A stretch of 64,000 nucleotides of DNA from CADEEN01 sp963738425 (GCA_963738425.1 CAVTWT010000037.1:1-64000), one strand, 5' to 3'. Shown: positions 46,015 through 55,377, numbered from the stretch's first letter. Notes: a model not told the origin generated them from the letters alone. Numbers and translations: made by a program.

Positions 46015-46279
46015 GGGCCTGCCAACGCTGCCGGAGGGCTCGCGCCGGGTTGCCACAGGGTGCACAGCTAGGCGCGCGCGAGGCCGTGTGGCTGGCCCAC
46101 ACAACGAGCAAGCAACAACGCTGTGCGCCCTGTGGCAACCCGGCCCGCAGGGTGATCTCACCAAACGGGCGCCAGCCGCGTTGCAAATCCTCGCCATAGC
46201 AACGCTATGGCTGCGGTTTGCGCCTTGCTGGCGCCCGTTTGGTGAGTCACGCGAGCCCTCCGGCAGCGTTGGCAGGCCC
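46015..46279. repeat. Three-way-junction inverted repeat between ureA and urtA
   Basis: Outer arms of 30 bases (46015-46044 and 46250-46279) are perfect reverse complements. They enclose two further hairpins. One has 25-base arms with one mismatch (46044-46068 and 46120-46144) and its own GTGTGG/CCACAC tip. The other has perfect 19-base arms (46158-46176 and 46227-46245) and an inner GCCATAGC/GCTATGGC hairpin. The whole would fold as a cloverleaf-like cruciform or RNA. No coding sequence is supported in 45977-46341. Confidence 0.85.
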
Positions 46280-46282
46280 AAG

Positions 46283-46299
46283 TTGGCACGCGGGTTGCG
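46283..46299 (+). promoter_or_regulatory. Sigma-54 promoter of urtABCDE
   Basis: TTGGCACGCGGGTTGCG matches the sigma-54 -24/-12 consensus TGGCAC-N5-TTGC exactly at the GG and GC elements. Transcription would start near 46310, about 32 bases before the urtA ATG. Urea-transport operons are commonly NtrC/sigma-54 controlled under nitrogen limitation. Confidence 0.82.
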
Positions 46300-46341
46300 T
46301 AGACCCTCCCGCCATTTCCCAACCAGGACGGAGAACACCCC

Positions 46342-47634
46342 ATGCACCAACTCGGCAGCGCTCGCCGCACCACATTGAAGACCCTCGCCGCCGCGCTTCT
46401 CAGCGCCGGCGTGCTCACGCCCGCCTTCGCGCAAAGCACCATCAAGGTCGGCGTGCTGCACTCGCTGTCGGGCACGATGGCGATCTCGGAAACGGTGTTG
46501 AAGGACACCGTGCTGATGGCCATCGACGAGATCAACGCCAAGGGCGGCCTGCTCGGCAAGAAGCTCGAGCCCGTCGTCGTCGATCCTGCCTCCAACTGGC
46601 CGCTGTTCGCCGAGAAGGCCAAGCAGCTGATCACGCAGGACAAGGTCGCCGCGGTGTTCGGCTGCTGGACCAGCGTCTCGCGCAAGAGCGTGTTGCCGGT
46701 CTTCGAAGAAACCAACGCGCTGCTGTTCTACCCGGTGCAGTACGAGGGCGAAGAGCTGTCGAAGAACGTGTTCTACACCGGCGCCGCGCCGAACCAGCAG
46801 GCCATCCCTGCGGTCGAGTACCTGATGAGCAAGGACGGCGGCAACGCCAAGCGCTGGGTGCTGCTCGGCACCGACTACGTCTACCCGCGCACAACCAACA
46901 AGATCCTGCGCGCCTTCCTGAAGGCCAAGGGTGTTGCCGATGCCGACATCATGGAGGAGTACACCCCCTTCGGCCACGCCGACTACCAGACCATCATCGC
47001 CAAGATCAAGAAGTTCGCCAGCGAAGGCAAGAAGACGGCGGTGGTGTCGACCATCAACGGCGACTCCAACGTGCCCTTCTACAAGGAGCTCGGCAACCAG
47101 GGCTTGAATGCCAAGGACGTGCCGGTCGTGGCGTTCTCGGTCGGTGAAGAGGAACTGCGCGGCGTCGACACCAAGCCGCTGGTCGGCCACCTCGCGGCGT
47201 GGAACTACTTCCAGTCGATCAAGGCCCCGGCCAACGACGAGTTCATCAAGAAGTGGAGCGCCTACGCCAAGGCCAAGGGCATCGCCGGCCACAAGGACAA
47301 GCCGCTGACCAACGACCCGATGGAAGCCACCTACATCGGCTTCCACATGTGGGCGGCGGCCGTGACGAAGGCCAAGAGCACGGACACCGACAAGGTGATC
47401 GCAGCGATGGCCGGCCAGACCTTCAAGGCGCCGTCGGGCATCACCTCGACGATGGATGCGAAGAACCACCACCTGCACAAGAGCGTGTTCATCGGCGAAG
47501 TGCAGGCCGATGGCCAGTTCAAGGTGGTCTGGAAGACCAAGGGTCCGGTGGCAGCCGATCCGTGGAGCGACTACATCGCCGAGAACAAGGGCAAGAAGAA
47601 CGAGCCCGAGATGAAGATGACGGCCAAGAAGTAA
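46342..47634 (+). CDS. urtA: Urea ABC transporter, substrate-binding protein
   Basis: The 430-residue periplasmic binding protein has a twin-Arg-like signal peptide (MHQLGSARRTTLKTLAAALL ... TPAFAQ). Conserved UrtA stretches are KVGVLHSLSGTMAISE, VFGCWTSVSRKSVLPVFEE and LFYPVQYEGEE. First gene of urtABCDE, behind a sigma-54 promoter. It binds urea, supplying the divergent urease. Confidence 0.96.
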   Translation: MHQLGSARRTTLKTLAAALLSAGVLTPAFAQSTIKVGVLHSLSGTMAISETVLKDTVLMAIDEINAKGGLLGKKLEPVVVDPASNWPLFAEKAKQLITQDKVAAVFGCWTSVSRKSVLPVFEETNALLFYPVQYEGEELSKNVFYTGAAPNQQAIPAVEYLMSKDGGNAKRWVLLGTDYVYPRTTNKILRAFLKAKGVADADIMEEYTPFGHADYQTIIAKIKKFASEGKKTAVVSTINGDSNVPFYKELGNQGLNAKDVPVVAFSVGEEELRGVDTKPLVGHLAAWNYFQSIKAPANDEFIKKWSAYAKAKGIAGHKDKPLTNDPMEATYIGFHMWAAAVTKAKSTDTDKVIAAMAGQTFKAPSGITSTMDAKNHHLHKSVFIGEVQADGQFKVVWKTKGPVAADPWSDYIAENKGKKNEPEMKMTAKK

Positions 47635-47644
47635 GGGCGGTCCG

Positions 47645-49228
47645 ATGCTTCGGCTGAGAGGCCTCCTCGGAGGCCTTTTTCTTGGGCTCTTGCTGTCGCT
47701 GCCGGCATTGGCGCTCACGCCTGAACTGGCGGGCCGCATTGCCGATGGCGAGAGCGACGACCGCATCGCGGCACTGAACGAAGCAGTGGCCGCGGGTGAT
47801 CCCGCGCTCGTGCCTTTCGTGCAGGCGATCCTGGCCGACGAAGTGAAGGTGGCGGGCGGGCGTGCCTACATCGTGCGTGATGACAAGGCGGTCGAAGCCG
47901 CCACGGGCCAACCGGCCACACTGCCCGAAGGCGCCGAAGACGTCATCAACAACAACCGCATGCGCAGCGAGTTGGAAGCTGCGGTGGCCGCACTGTCGCT
48001 GTTCTCGCCCGACCGCGCGGCGCGCGCCAAGTCGATCACCGACCTGAAGGACGCCATCGACGAAGGCAAGCTCGGTCTGCTCGACAAGGCCATTGGCGCC
48101 GAGACCGACCCCGAATTGAAAGGCCGCCTCGAACTGCTGCGCGCCGCCGTGCTGATTTCGTCGCCCGACAAGGCCAAGCGGCTCGAAGCGGCGCAGCAGC
48201 TCGCCGCCAGCCCGTTGCCCGCCACGCGCTCGCTGCTGATCGAGCGACTGGCGGCGGAGAGCGACGCCGACGTCAAGGCCGCGCTGCGGGCTTCGATCGA
48301 CACAGTGCAAACGCGCCTGGCCTGGGGCGAGCGCCTGGGCGTGCTCTTCACCGGCCTGTCGCTCGGGTCGATCCTGCTGCTCGTCGCCCTCGGCCTGGCC
48401 ATCACCTACGGCTTGATGGGTGTCATCAACATGGCGCATGGCGAGCTGATGATGATCGGCGCCTACGCGGCCTACGTCGTGCAGAACCTCTTCAAGGCCT
48501 ACGCGCCCGGCGCGTTCGGCTGGTATGTGGCCGCGGCTATTCCCGTGTCGTTCCTCGCCGCCGCGCTTGTCGGCGCGCTGATGGAGCGCACGGTGATCCG
48601 CTGGCTCTACGGCCGGCCGCTCGAAACGCTGCTCGCCACCTGGGGCATCAGCCTGATCCTCATGCAGTCCGTGCGCACGATCTTCGGTGCGCAGAACGTG
48701 CCGGTGGAAAACCCGGCGTGGCTTTCGGGCGGCATCGCGGTGCTGCCCAATCTCACACTGCCCTTCAACCGCATCGCCATCCTCGCTTTCGCTGCCCTGG
48801 TGTTGGTCGGCGTTGCCCTGCTCGTCGCGCGCACGCGGCTCGGGCTGTTCGTGCGCGGCGTGACGCAGAACCGGCCGATGGCGGCCTGCATGGGCGTCAA
48901 CACGGCGCGCGTGGACACCTATGCGTTCGCGCTCGGTGCCGGCATCGCCGGTCTGGCCGGCTGCGCGCTGGCACAGGTCGGCAACGTCGGCCCCGACCTC
49001 GGGCAGAGCTACATCGTCGATGCCTTCATGGTCGTCGTGCTCGGCGGCGTCGGGCAACTCTGGGGCGCGGTCGTCGCCGGCCTCGGCCTGGGTGTGCTGA
49101 CCAAGCTGCTCGAAGGCTGGCAGGGCGCAGTGCTGGCGAAGATCATGGTGCTGGTGGTGATCGTGCTGTTCATCCAGAAGCGGCCGCAAGGGCTGTTTGC
49201 GTTGAAGGGCCGGAGCGCAGAAGCATGA
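47645..49228 (+). CDS. urtB: Urea ABC transporter, permease UrtB
   Basis: The 527-residue protein has a signal peptide (MLRLRGLLGGLFLGLLLSLP), an extra N-terminal helical domain of about 200 residues typical of UrtB, and then a LivH-type permease (LGLAITYGLMGVINMAHGEL, GLGLGVLTKLLEGW). An intrinsic terminator lies inside its first codons. It overlaps urtC as ATGA. Confidence 0.95.
   Translation: MLRLRGLLGGLFLGLLLSLPALALTPELAGRIADGESDDRIAALNEAVAAGDPALVPFVQAILADEVKVAGGRAYIVRDDKAVEAATGQPATLPEGAEDVINNNRMRSELEAAVAALSLFSPDRAARAKSITDLKDAIDEGKLGLLDKAIGAETDPELKGRLELLRAAVLISSPDKAKRLEAAQQLAASPLPATRSLLIERLAAESDADVKAALRASIDTVQTRLAWGERLGVLFTGLSLGSILLLVALGLAITYGLMGVINMAHGELMMIGAYAAYVVQNLFKAYAPGAFGWYVAAAIPVSFLAAALVGALMERTVIRWLYGRPLETLLATWGISLILMQSVRTIFGAQNVPVENPAWLSGGIAVLPNLTLPFNRIAILAFAALVLVGVALLVARTRLGLFVRGVTQNRPMAACMGVNTARVDTYAFALGAGIAGLAGCALAQVGNVGPDLGQSYIVDAFMVVVLGGVGQLWGAVVAGLGLGVLTKLLEGWQGAVLAKIMVLVVIVLFIQKRPQGLFALKGRSAEA
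47659..47682 (+). terminator. Intrinsic terminator inside the urtB signal-peptide codons
   Basis: AGGCCTCC-TC-GGAGGCCT followed by TTTT and CTT forms a terminator-like hairpin 25 bases downstream of the urtA stop and 14 bases inside urtB. It could lower expression of urtBCDE relative to the abundant binding protein. Confidence 0.7.
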
Positions 49229-50298
49229 CGACGCGCATCATGAGCATCGCGCAGTGGAGCGGCGTGTTGATCGCGCTGCTCGTCGTCGCCGTGGCGTTGC
49301 CCGTGTTGAACCTCGTCGTGGCGGCGGACTCCTTTCTGCACCTGCCGGACTTCTACGTCAGCCTCATCGGCAAGATCCTCTGCTACGCGATCTGCGCGCT
49401 GGCGATCGACCTGATCTGGGGCTACGCCGGCATCCTCTCGCTCGGCCACGGCCTGTTCTTCGCGCTCGGCGGCTACGGCATGGGCATGTATTTGATGCGC
49501 CAGATCGGCCGCGAAGGGCAGTACCAGAGCGATCTGCCGGACTTCATGGTGTTCCTGAACTGGAAGGAGCTGCCGTGGCACTGGGCGCTGTCGGACAGCT
49601 TCATCGGTCAGATGTTGCTCGTCATCCTCGTGCCCGGGCTGCTCGCCTTCGTCTTCGGCTTCTTCGCCTTCCGCTCGCGCATCAAGGGCGTGTACTTCTC
49701 GATCATCACGCAGGCGCTGACCTTCGCCGCGATGCTGCTCTTCTTCCGCAACGAGACCGGCTTCGGCGGCAACAACGGCTTCACGGACTTCAAGCGCATC
49801 CTCGGCGTGACGGTGACCACGCCGCAGATGCGCGTTGCTCTCGCTGTGCTGTCGGGCCTGGTGCTGATCGCCTTCTTCATCATGGCGCGCGCCATCGTCA
49901 CCAGCAAGTTCGGCCGCGTGCTGCAGGCCATCCGCGATGCCGAAACGCGCGTCATGTTCACCGGCTACGACCCGGTGAACTACAAGGTCGCCATCTGGAC
50001 CTTGTCGGCCGTGATGTGCGCCATCGCCGGTGCACTCTATGTGCCGCAGGTCGGCATCATCAACCCCGGCGAGATGAGCCCGGCGGCGAGCATCGAGATG
50101 GCGATCTGGGCCGCTGTCGGCGGCCGCGGCTCGCTGATCGGCCCGATCGTCGGCGCGTTCTTCGTCAACGGCGCAAAGAGCTGGTTCACGGCGGCGTTTC
50201 CGGAGTACTGGTTGTTCTTCCTCGGTGCGCTGTTCATCGCGGTGACCTTGTTCCTGCCGAACGGTCTCATCGGCTTGTTGAAGCGGAAGAAGCCATGA
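49225..50298 (+). CDS. urtC: Urea ABC transporter, permease UrtC
   Basis: The 357-residue LivM-type permease has about ten membrane helices, with DLIWGYAGILSLGHGLFFALGG and the FKRILGVTV loop typical of UrtC. ATG 49225 overlaps urtB. It ends KRKKP and is followed by a 35-base duplicated start region before urtD. Confidence 0.95.
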   Translation: MTTRIMSIAQWSGVLIALLVVAVALPVLNLVVAADSFLHLPDFYVSLIGKILCYAICALAIDLIWGYAGILSLGHGLFFALGGYGMGMYLMRQIGREGQYQSDLPDFMVFLNWKELPWHWALSDSFIGQMLLVILVPGLLAFVFGFFAFRSRIKGVYFSIITQALTFAAMLLFFRNETGFGGNNGFTDFKRILGVTVTTPQMRVALAVLSGLVLIAFFIMARAIVTSKFGRVLQAIRDAETRVMFTGYDPVNYKVAIWTLSAVMCAIAGALYVPQVGIINPGEMSPAASIEMAIWAAVGGRGSLIGPIVGAFFVNGAKSWFTAAFPEYWLFFLGALFIAVTLFLPNGLIGLLKRKKP

Positions 50299-50333
50299 CG
50301 CCCGACAGCACCAGGAAGCGAGGCCGTGCATGA
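50295..50333 (+). other. Twelve-codon linker ORF between urtC and urtD
   Basis: ATGACGCCCGAC occurs at 50295 and again at 50330. The first ATG overlaps the urtC stop (ATGA) and opens a 12-codon ORF (MTPDSTRKRGRA) whose stop overlaps the urtD start (ATGA). It is a short direct duplication of the urtD 5' end that keeps translational coupling. Confidence 0.6.
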
Positions 50334-51214
50334 CGCCCGACCTGATGGAAGAAGGCACGCGGCGCCGCGAGGCGCTCGCGGCGCGGCAGGCCGAGATCGA
50401 TGCCCGCTCCGGTGGCCGCAGCGCCGCGTACGGCCGCGTGCTGCGCGCCGGCACACCCGACTTCGCGCATGGTGTGGCGCTGTACGTCGATGACGTGACC
50501 GTGAGCTTCGACGGCTTCAAGGCGCTCAACAGCCTGTCGCTGGCGGTCAACGTCGGCGAGCTGCGCTGCATCATCGGTCCCAACGGCGCCGGCAAGACGA
50601 CGATGATGGACTGCATCACCGGCAAGACGCGGCCCGACAGCGGCACGATCTCGTTCGGTTCGAACATCGACCTGCTGCGCCTGAAGGAAGCCGACATCGC
50701 GCAGATCGGCATCGGCCGCAAGTTCCAGAAGCCAACGGTGTACGAGCAGTTGAGCGTGTTCGAGAACCTGGAACTCGCACTCGCTGCCGACCGGCGCGTG
50801 CGTGCGGCACTGCTGTCGCGCTTGTCCGGTGAACAACTGGACCGCATCGGCGCGGTGCTGACGCGCATTCACCTGAAGGACGAGGCGCAGCGCACCGCGG
50901 GCCTGCTCAGCCATGGCCAGAAGCAGTGGCTGGAGATCGGCATGCTGCTGATGCAGAACCCGAAGCTGCTGCTGCTCGACGAGCCGGTGGCCGGCATGAC
51001 CGACGAAGAAACCGAGCGCACGGCAGAGCTGTTCCTGAGCCTCGAAGGCGAACACTCCTTGGTCGTCGTCGAGCACGACATGAAGTTCGTCGATCAGCTG
51101 ACGCAGGGTAAGAAGAAGGTCACGGTGCTGCACGAAGGCAGCGTGCTCGCTGAAGGCTTGTTGTCCGACGTGCAGAACAACGCGAAGGTGGTGGAGGTCT
51201 ATCTTGGCCGGTGA
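50330..51214 (+). CDS. urtD: Urea ABC transporter, ATP-binding protein UrtD
   Basis: The 294-residue ATPase has Walker A GPNGAGKTTMMD, the GRKFQKPTVYEQL stretch of LivG-type subunits, signature LLSHGQKQWLEIG (a variant of LSGGQ) and Walker B LLLLDEPVAGMTD. Residues 1-50 form a family-typical extension. It overlaps urtE by 11 bases. Confidence 0.95.
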   Translation: MTPDLMEEGTRRREALAARQAEIDARSGGRSAAYGRVLRAGTPDFAHGVALYVDDVTVSFDGFKALNSLSLAVNVGELRCIIGPNGAGKTTMMDCITGKTRPDSGTISFGSNIDLLRLKEADIAQIGIGRKFQKPTVYEQLSVFENLELALAADRRVRAALLSRLSGEQLDRIGAVLTRIHLKDEAQRTAGLLSHGQKQWLEIGMLLMQNPKLLLLDEPVAGMTDEETERTAELFLSLEGEHSLVVVEHDMKFVDQLTQGKKKVTVLHEGSVLAEGLLSDVQNNAKVVEVYLGR

Positions 51215-51909
51215 ATTGCTGACTGTCACCGAAGTCAACCAGTTCTACGGCGGCAGCCACATCCTGCGCAAGCTCGGCTTCGAAGCGCGCATCGGCGAAG
51301 TGACGGTCGTTCTTGGCCGCAATGGCGTCGGCAAGACGACGCTGCTGAAAAGCTTGATGGGTGTGGTGAAGGTGAAGTCGGGCAGCATCGTCCTTGACGG
51401 CCAGGACCTCACGAACGCACCGCCGTACGAGCGGGTGCGCAAAGGAGTTGGCTACGTGCCGCAGGGCCGCGAAATCTTCGGCCGGCTGACGGTCGAAGAC
51501 AACCTGCGCATGGGTCTGGCCTCCAAGCCCGGTGGCACGGCCATCCCGGCCGAGCTGTTCGAGCTGTTTCCGGTGTTGAAGCAGATGATCAACCGCCGCG
51601 GCGGCGATCTTTCCGGCGGCCAGCAGCAACAGCTCGCGATTGCGCGCGCGCTCGCGGCCGGCCCCAAGCTGCTGCTGCTCGACGAACCGACCGAAGGCAT
51701 CCAGCCGAGCGATCATCAAGGAGATCGGCCGCGTCATCCGCCTGTTGGCTGACCGCAAGACGATGGCCATCGTGCTCGTCGAGCAGTACTACGACTTCGC
51801 CGCCGAACTGGCCGACCAGTACCTGGTGATGGAACGTGGCGAGATCGTGATGCGTGGACGCGGCGCCGACATGCTGCGCGACGGCGTCAAGGACCGGCTG
51901 TCGATCTGA
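51204..51909 (+). CDS. urtE: Urea ABC transporter, ATP-binding protein UrtE, frameshifted
   Basis: LivF-type ATPase with Walker A GRNGVGKTTLLK, signature DLSGGQQQQLAIARAL and Walker B LLLLDEPTEGIQPS. One extra G at 51711 breaks the frame; removing it gives SIIKEIGRVIRLLADRK and a 234-residue protein ending KDRLSI. Last gene of the operon. Confidence 0.92.
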
Positions 51910-51922
51910 AGGTCGACAGCCC

Positions 51923-52723
51923 TCAGTAGTGGATCACGCCCGGCTGGCCGCCGCCGGCGCCGATCGATTCACCATGCAGGGCCAGCGACTTCGGCGACGC
52001 GAGGAAAGCCACGACGTGGGCGATGTCGCTGGCGTCGAGCAAGCGCTGCAGCGCATTGCGGCGCGCCAACTCCTGCTCGACCTCGGCCACGCTCGCACCG
52101 CTGGCTTGCGCCTGTCGCGCGATCACGCCAGCCGTCTTCTCGGTGCGCGTTGCACCGGGGTGCACGCAGACGACCACGATGCCCTGCGGCCCGAGTTCGT
52201 CGGCCATGTTCTTCGACAGCGCCGCGACGGCGACGTTGCGCATGCTGCCGACGGCGGCGCCGGTGCTGCGTGCCGCCAGGCCGCTGATGTTGATGATGCG
52301 CCCGCCGCCCTGGCGCAGCATGTGCGGCACCGCGGCCTGCGCACAGCGCAGGTAGCCGATGACCTTGACATTGATCTCGGCATCGACCGCGCTGCGCGTG
52401 ATCTGTGCAAACTTCAGCGGCGGCGCCTGCCCGCCGGGCTGCGCCGCGCAGTTGACCAGCACGTCGATGCGGCCGAAGTCCGCGGCGATGCGGTCGAAGG
52501 CCGAGCGGACGGCGTCATCGTCGCCGGTGTCGGCCGTGTACGCGCGCACATTGCGGCCGCTGGCGGCAGCGATCTCATCCGCCGCAGCCTGCGCCACGGC
52601 GAGGTCGCGCGCGATCAGCGCCACGTGCGCGCCTTCGGCGGCCAGCGCCAGCGCCGCCGCCTTGCCGATGCCGCGGCTGCCGCCGCTGACGACGGCCACG
52701 TGTCCATTCAGTCCGAGGTCCAT
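51923..52723 (-). CDS. Short-chain dehydrogenase/reductase
   Basis: The 266-residue SDR has the NAD(P)-binding motif SGGSRGIGKAAALALA (TGxxxGIG type), NCAAQPGG in place of NNAG, and the Ser of IINISGLAA. The catalytic YxxxK position appears altered (GSMRNVAVAALSKNMADE), with no Tyr four residues before the Lys, so classical SDR activity is doubtful. GGAGACGACGAC precedes ATG 52723. The substrate is unknown. Confidence 0.82.
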   Translation of the reverse strand: MDLGLNGHVAVVSGGSRGIGKAAALALAAEGAHVALIARDLAVAQAAADEIAAASGRNVRAYTADTGDDDAVRSAFDRIAADFGRIDVLVNCAAQPGGQAPPLKFAQITRSAVDAEINVKVIGYLRCAQAAVPHMLRQGGGRIINISGLAARSTGAAVGSMRNVAVAALSKNMADELGPQGIVVVCVHPGATRTEKTAGVIARQAQASGASVAEVEQELARRNALQRLLDASDIAHVVAFLASPKSLALHGESIGAGGGQPGVIHY

Positions 52724-52785
52724 GTCGTCGTCTCCGCTGCGTTGATCCGGCGATCCATTGTGGCGCTGTGGGCACAATCGCGCCG

Positions 52786-54010
52786 ATGACCGACCTGTCC
52801 CCGGCGGCGGCCGATGCAGATGCTGCCGCCGACGCGCTGCGCTTTCGGCGCGCGCGCATCGCCACCCACCTGCAGTTCTTCGTGCTCGGCCTGGCGGCGG
52901 CGGCGTTGGGCGTTCACGTGCCGTCGATGCGCGCGCACTACGGCCTCGGTGACGCGCAGTTGTCGCTGGCGCTGTTTGCTGCGTCGGTCGGTGCCGTGCT
53001 GTGCCTGCTCTTCGCGGGCCGCATCATCGCGGCGTGGGGCGCACGCGGCGCGGCGCTGGGGGCGGCCGTCGGTGCCGGCCTGTCGCTGGCGCTGCTGCTG
53101 CAATTCGACCGCCTGCCGCTGCTGATGCTGGCGATGGCCGGGCTGGGCGCGACGGTGGGCCTGTTCGACGTGGCGATCAACACCGAAGGCAGCTACCTCG
53201 AACAGCGCGCCGGCCGCAAGATGATGAGTGCGATGCACGGCATGTGGAGCCTGGGCGGGATGGTGGGTGCGTCGATCGGCGCCTGGCTGCTCGAACACGA
53301 CGTGTCGCCGCTGCTGCAGATGCGCTGCGCGGCATTGCTGTTTGCGGTGGTGGCGCTGGCCGCCGGCCTGGCGATGCTGCCCACGCACGAGGTCGCTGCG
53401 GGCCACGGCACGCAGGCCCGGCGCCTCACCGACATGGCCGCACCGGGCAGAAACACGCTGCTGCTGCTCGGCCTGCTGGCGATCCTCGGCCTGTTGGCCG
53501 AAGGCGCGATCTACGACTGGAGCGTGCTCTACGTGCAACGCGAGATCGGCGCCGAGCCTGCGTTGTCGGCACTGGCCTTCGCCAGCTTTTCGGCGGCGAT
53601 GGCGGCCGGACGTTTCGGCGGCGACTGGCTGCGCAGCCACGTGCATCCAGCAGCGCTGCTGCGCGCCTGCGCGATCGTGGCGGCCTGCGCGATGACGCTC
53701 GTGCTGTGGACGAACAGCGTCTGGGTGGCCCTGCTGGGCTTCGCGCTGGTCGGCCTCGGCCTGGCCAACGTCATCCCGCTGCTGTTCGTCGCCGCCTCGC
53801 GCGTGCCCGGCGTCAGTGCAGCGGCCGGCATCGCCCTGGTTTCGTCGCTCGGCTGGATCGGCCTGCTGATCGGCCCGCCGGTGGTGGGCGCCGTGGCGTC
53901 GGCGCTCTCGCTGGGCTGGGGCCTGATGCTGGTCGTCGTGTCGTCGCTGGCGCTCGCCGTTTGCGCCAAGCGCGTGGAGGCCAGCGGCCCGCGCGATTCC
54001 TCGGGCTTGA
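52786..54010 (+). CDS. MFS transporter, probable 3' frameshift
   Basis: The 12-helix major-facilitator protein resembles YbjJ-type exporters (LGATVGLFDVAINTEGSYLEQ, MSAMHGMWSLGG). The frame as read has no stop until 54597 and runs antisense through ureD. Deleting one base near 53990 would give a stop at 54008-54010, 12 bases before the convergent ureD end, and a 407-residue protein of normal size. That correction is inferred. Confidence 0.78.
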
Positions 54011-54022
54011 GTGCCGCGCGCG

Positions 54023-54842
54023 TCAGGTCGACCACACCCGCGGTGGCGCCTCCGCCAAGACCCCAGCACAGCATTCGCCACTGGGCGCGCACGCGGACCA
54101 GACGCGCCCACAGCGGTTCGACCGAGTGGCCGACGGCGCGCCAGACGACGAGCCCCGGATCGACTGCGCTGCTGCCCTCCAACGCACCGGCACCGTCGCG
54201 CGCGGCTTCAAGCAGCGCCTCGCGCTGCGCCGGCGTGAAGCCGCTGCCGGCCGCGCACCACAACGTGGCCATCACGGTGTGTCCGCCCAGGCCCAGCGCT
54301 GAATCGCGCAGGCGCAAGTCCGCGGCATCGATCGCGCCGCGCTCGATCCAGCGGCCGGGCCACTCGAGATGTTGCGTGAAGCGGCCTCGCGCGAAGGGTG
54401 CGTCCGATGCCGGCAGGCCGAGCCCGAGCACGTCGGCGCCGATCATCGTCGCGCCCTCGGCCAGCACGAAGCGCACGCGGTTCTCGGCCAGGCAGCCGTC
54501 GAAGGCCAGCGTCGCCATCGGCAGCCACTCCAGGCGCGCGTCGCGTTGCACATCGATCCGCGCCGTCTGCTGCGCCAGTGCGCCGCTGCTGCGGTAGAAC
54601 CGCGTCGCGCCCGGTGTCGTGATCAGCGCGTGCGCGCCGGGTTCGAGCGTGACGTCGATGTCGAGCTGGTCGCCGCCGGCGATGCCGCCCGGTGGGTGCA
54701 CGAGCACATGCTGGCAGACACGCGGTCCTTCGGGGTACAGCGCCTTCAACACGCGCAGCGGCCCGTCGTGCCTGTCGTGCGCCACGGTGCGTGTGGCGTC
54801 TTCCAGCCGGTAGTTGAGCTTCAGGTGGCCGCGCCAGGTCAT
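54023..54842 (-). CDS. ureD: Urease accessory protein UreD, frameshifted at the 3' end
   Basis: UreD (UreH) forms the UreDFG complex that loads nickel. From ATG 54842 the family pattern is clear: GHLKLNYRLEDATRTV, VLVHPPGGIAGGDQLDI, TPGATRFYRSSG and MATLAFDGCLAENRVRF. The C-terminus is reached by deleting one base within about 54051-54075, giving EAPPRVWST and a stop at 54025-54023. It lies about 8.9 kb from ureA, on the far side of urtABCDE. Confidence 0.9.
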
Positions 54843-55027
54843 CAGGGCCAGTGTATGCAGGCTGCGCGGTGTAAGCAGACCTCTCGTCCGACAGGCACGT
54901 CCTACGCCCGTGCGCGTGCCTCGCTGATGGGTGTGTCGCCGTGCGCTGCCTACATTGAATCCAGGTCGGGCGCATGCCGGACCGTTCGTCACCCGTGCCT
55001 TCGCGGGCACTCAGCAAGGAGATTCAC

Positions 55028-55357
55028 ATGCCCAAGATCAAGACCCTGTCCAGCGGCTTGACCACGCTCGCACTCGTCACCGGTATCGGCTTCGCGTACG
55101 CGCAGGTCACCAACGACCCGTCGGCCACGCCGCAGCAACCCAACGCCACCGAACCGGCGGCGCAACCCACGGCACCGGCATCGCAGATGCCGGCGGACAA
55201 CGCTGCGACGCCGAGCACGGCCACCACGACGCCGAACAGCACGGCGCAGCCGATGGACAGCACATCGCCGTCGACGATGTCGTCGCCGAGTTCGACCACG
55301 GCCCCGGCGGACACGACGACCGCCGCCGATCCCGCCCCCCAAGCAGATCGCAACTGA
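55028..55357 (+). CDS. Low-complexity exported protein
   Basis: The 109-residue product has a signal peptide (LSSGLTTLALVTGIGFAYAQ) and a mature part almost entirely Ala, Thr, Ser, Pro, Asn and Gln. AAGGAG precedes ATG 55028. It is probably a disordered periplasmic protein. No family recognised. The gap 54843-55027 holds no gene; TACATTGAAT at about 54951 may be a -10. Confidence 0.6.
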   Translation: MPKIKTLSSGLTTLALVTGIGFAYAQVTNDPSATPQQPNATEPAAQPTAPASQMPADNAATPSTATTTPNSTAQPMDSTSPSTMSSPSSTTAPADTTTAADPAPQADRN

Positions 55358-55377
55358 GCGATCGCAGCGTGAAGGGC

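Noticed and set aside
46015..46279. Integron attC site or group II intron
   Set aside because: There is no integrase, no reverse transcriptase and no attC R/L box; only nested inverted repeats are visible.
53529..54597. Long open frames running through both the MFS gene and ureD on opposite strands
   Set aside because: They are explained by lost stops from single-base shifts in each gene plus high GC; the family-matching parts end near 54010 and 54023.
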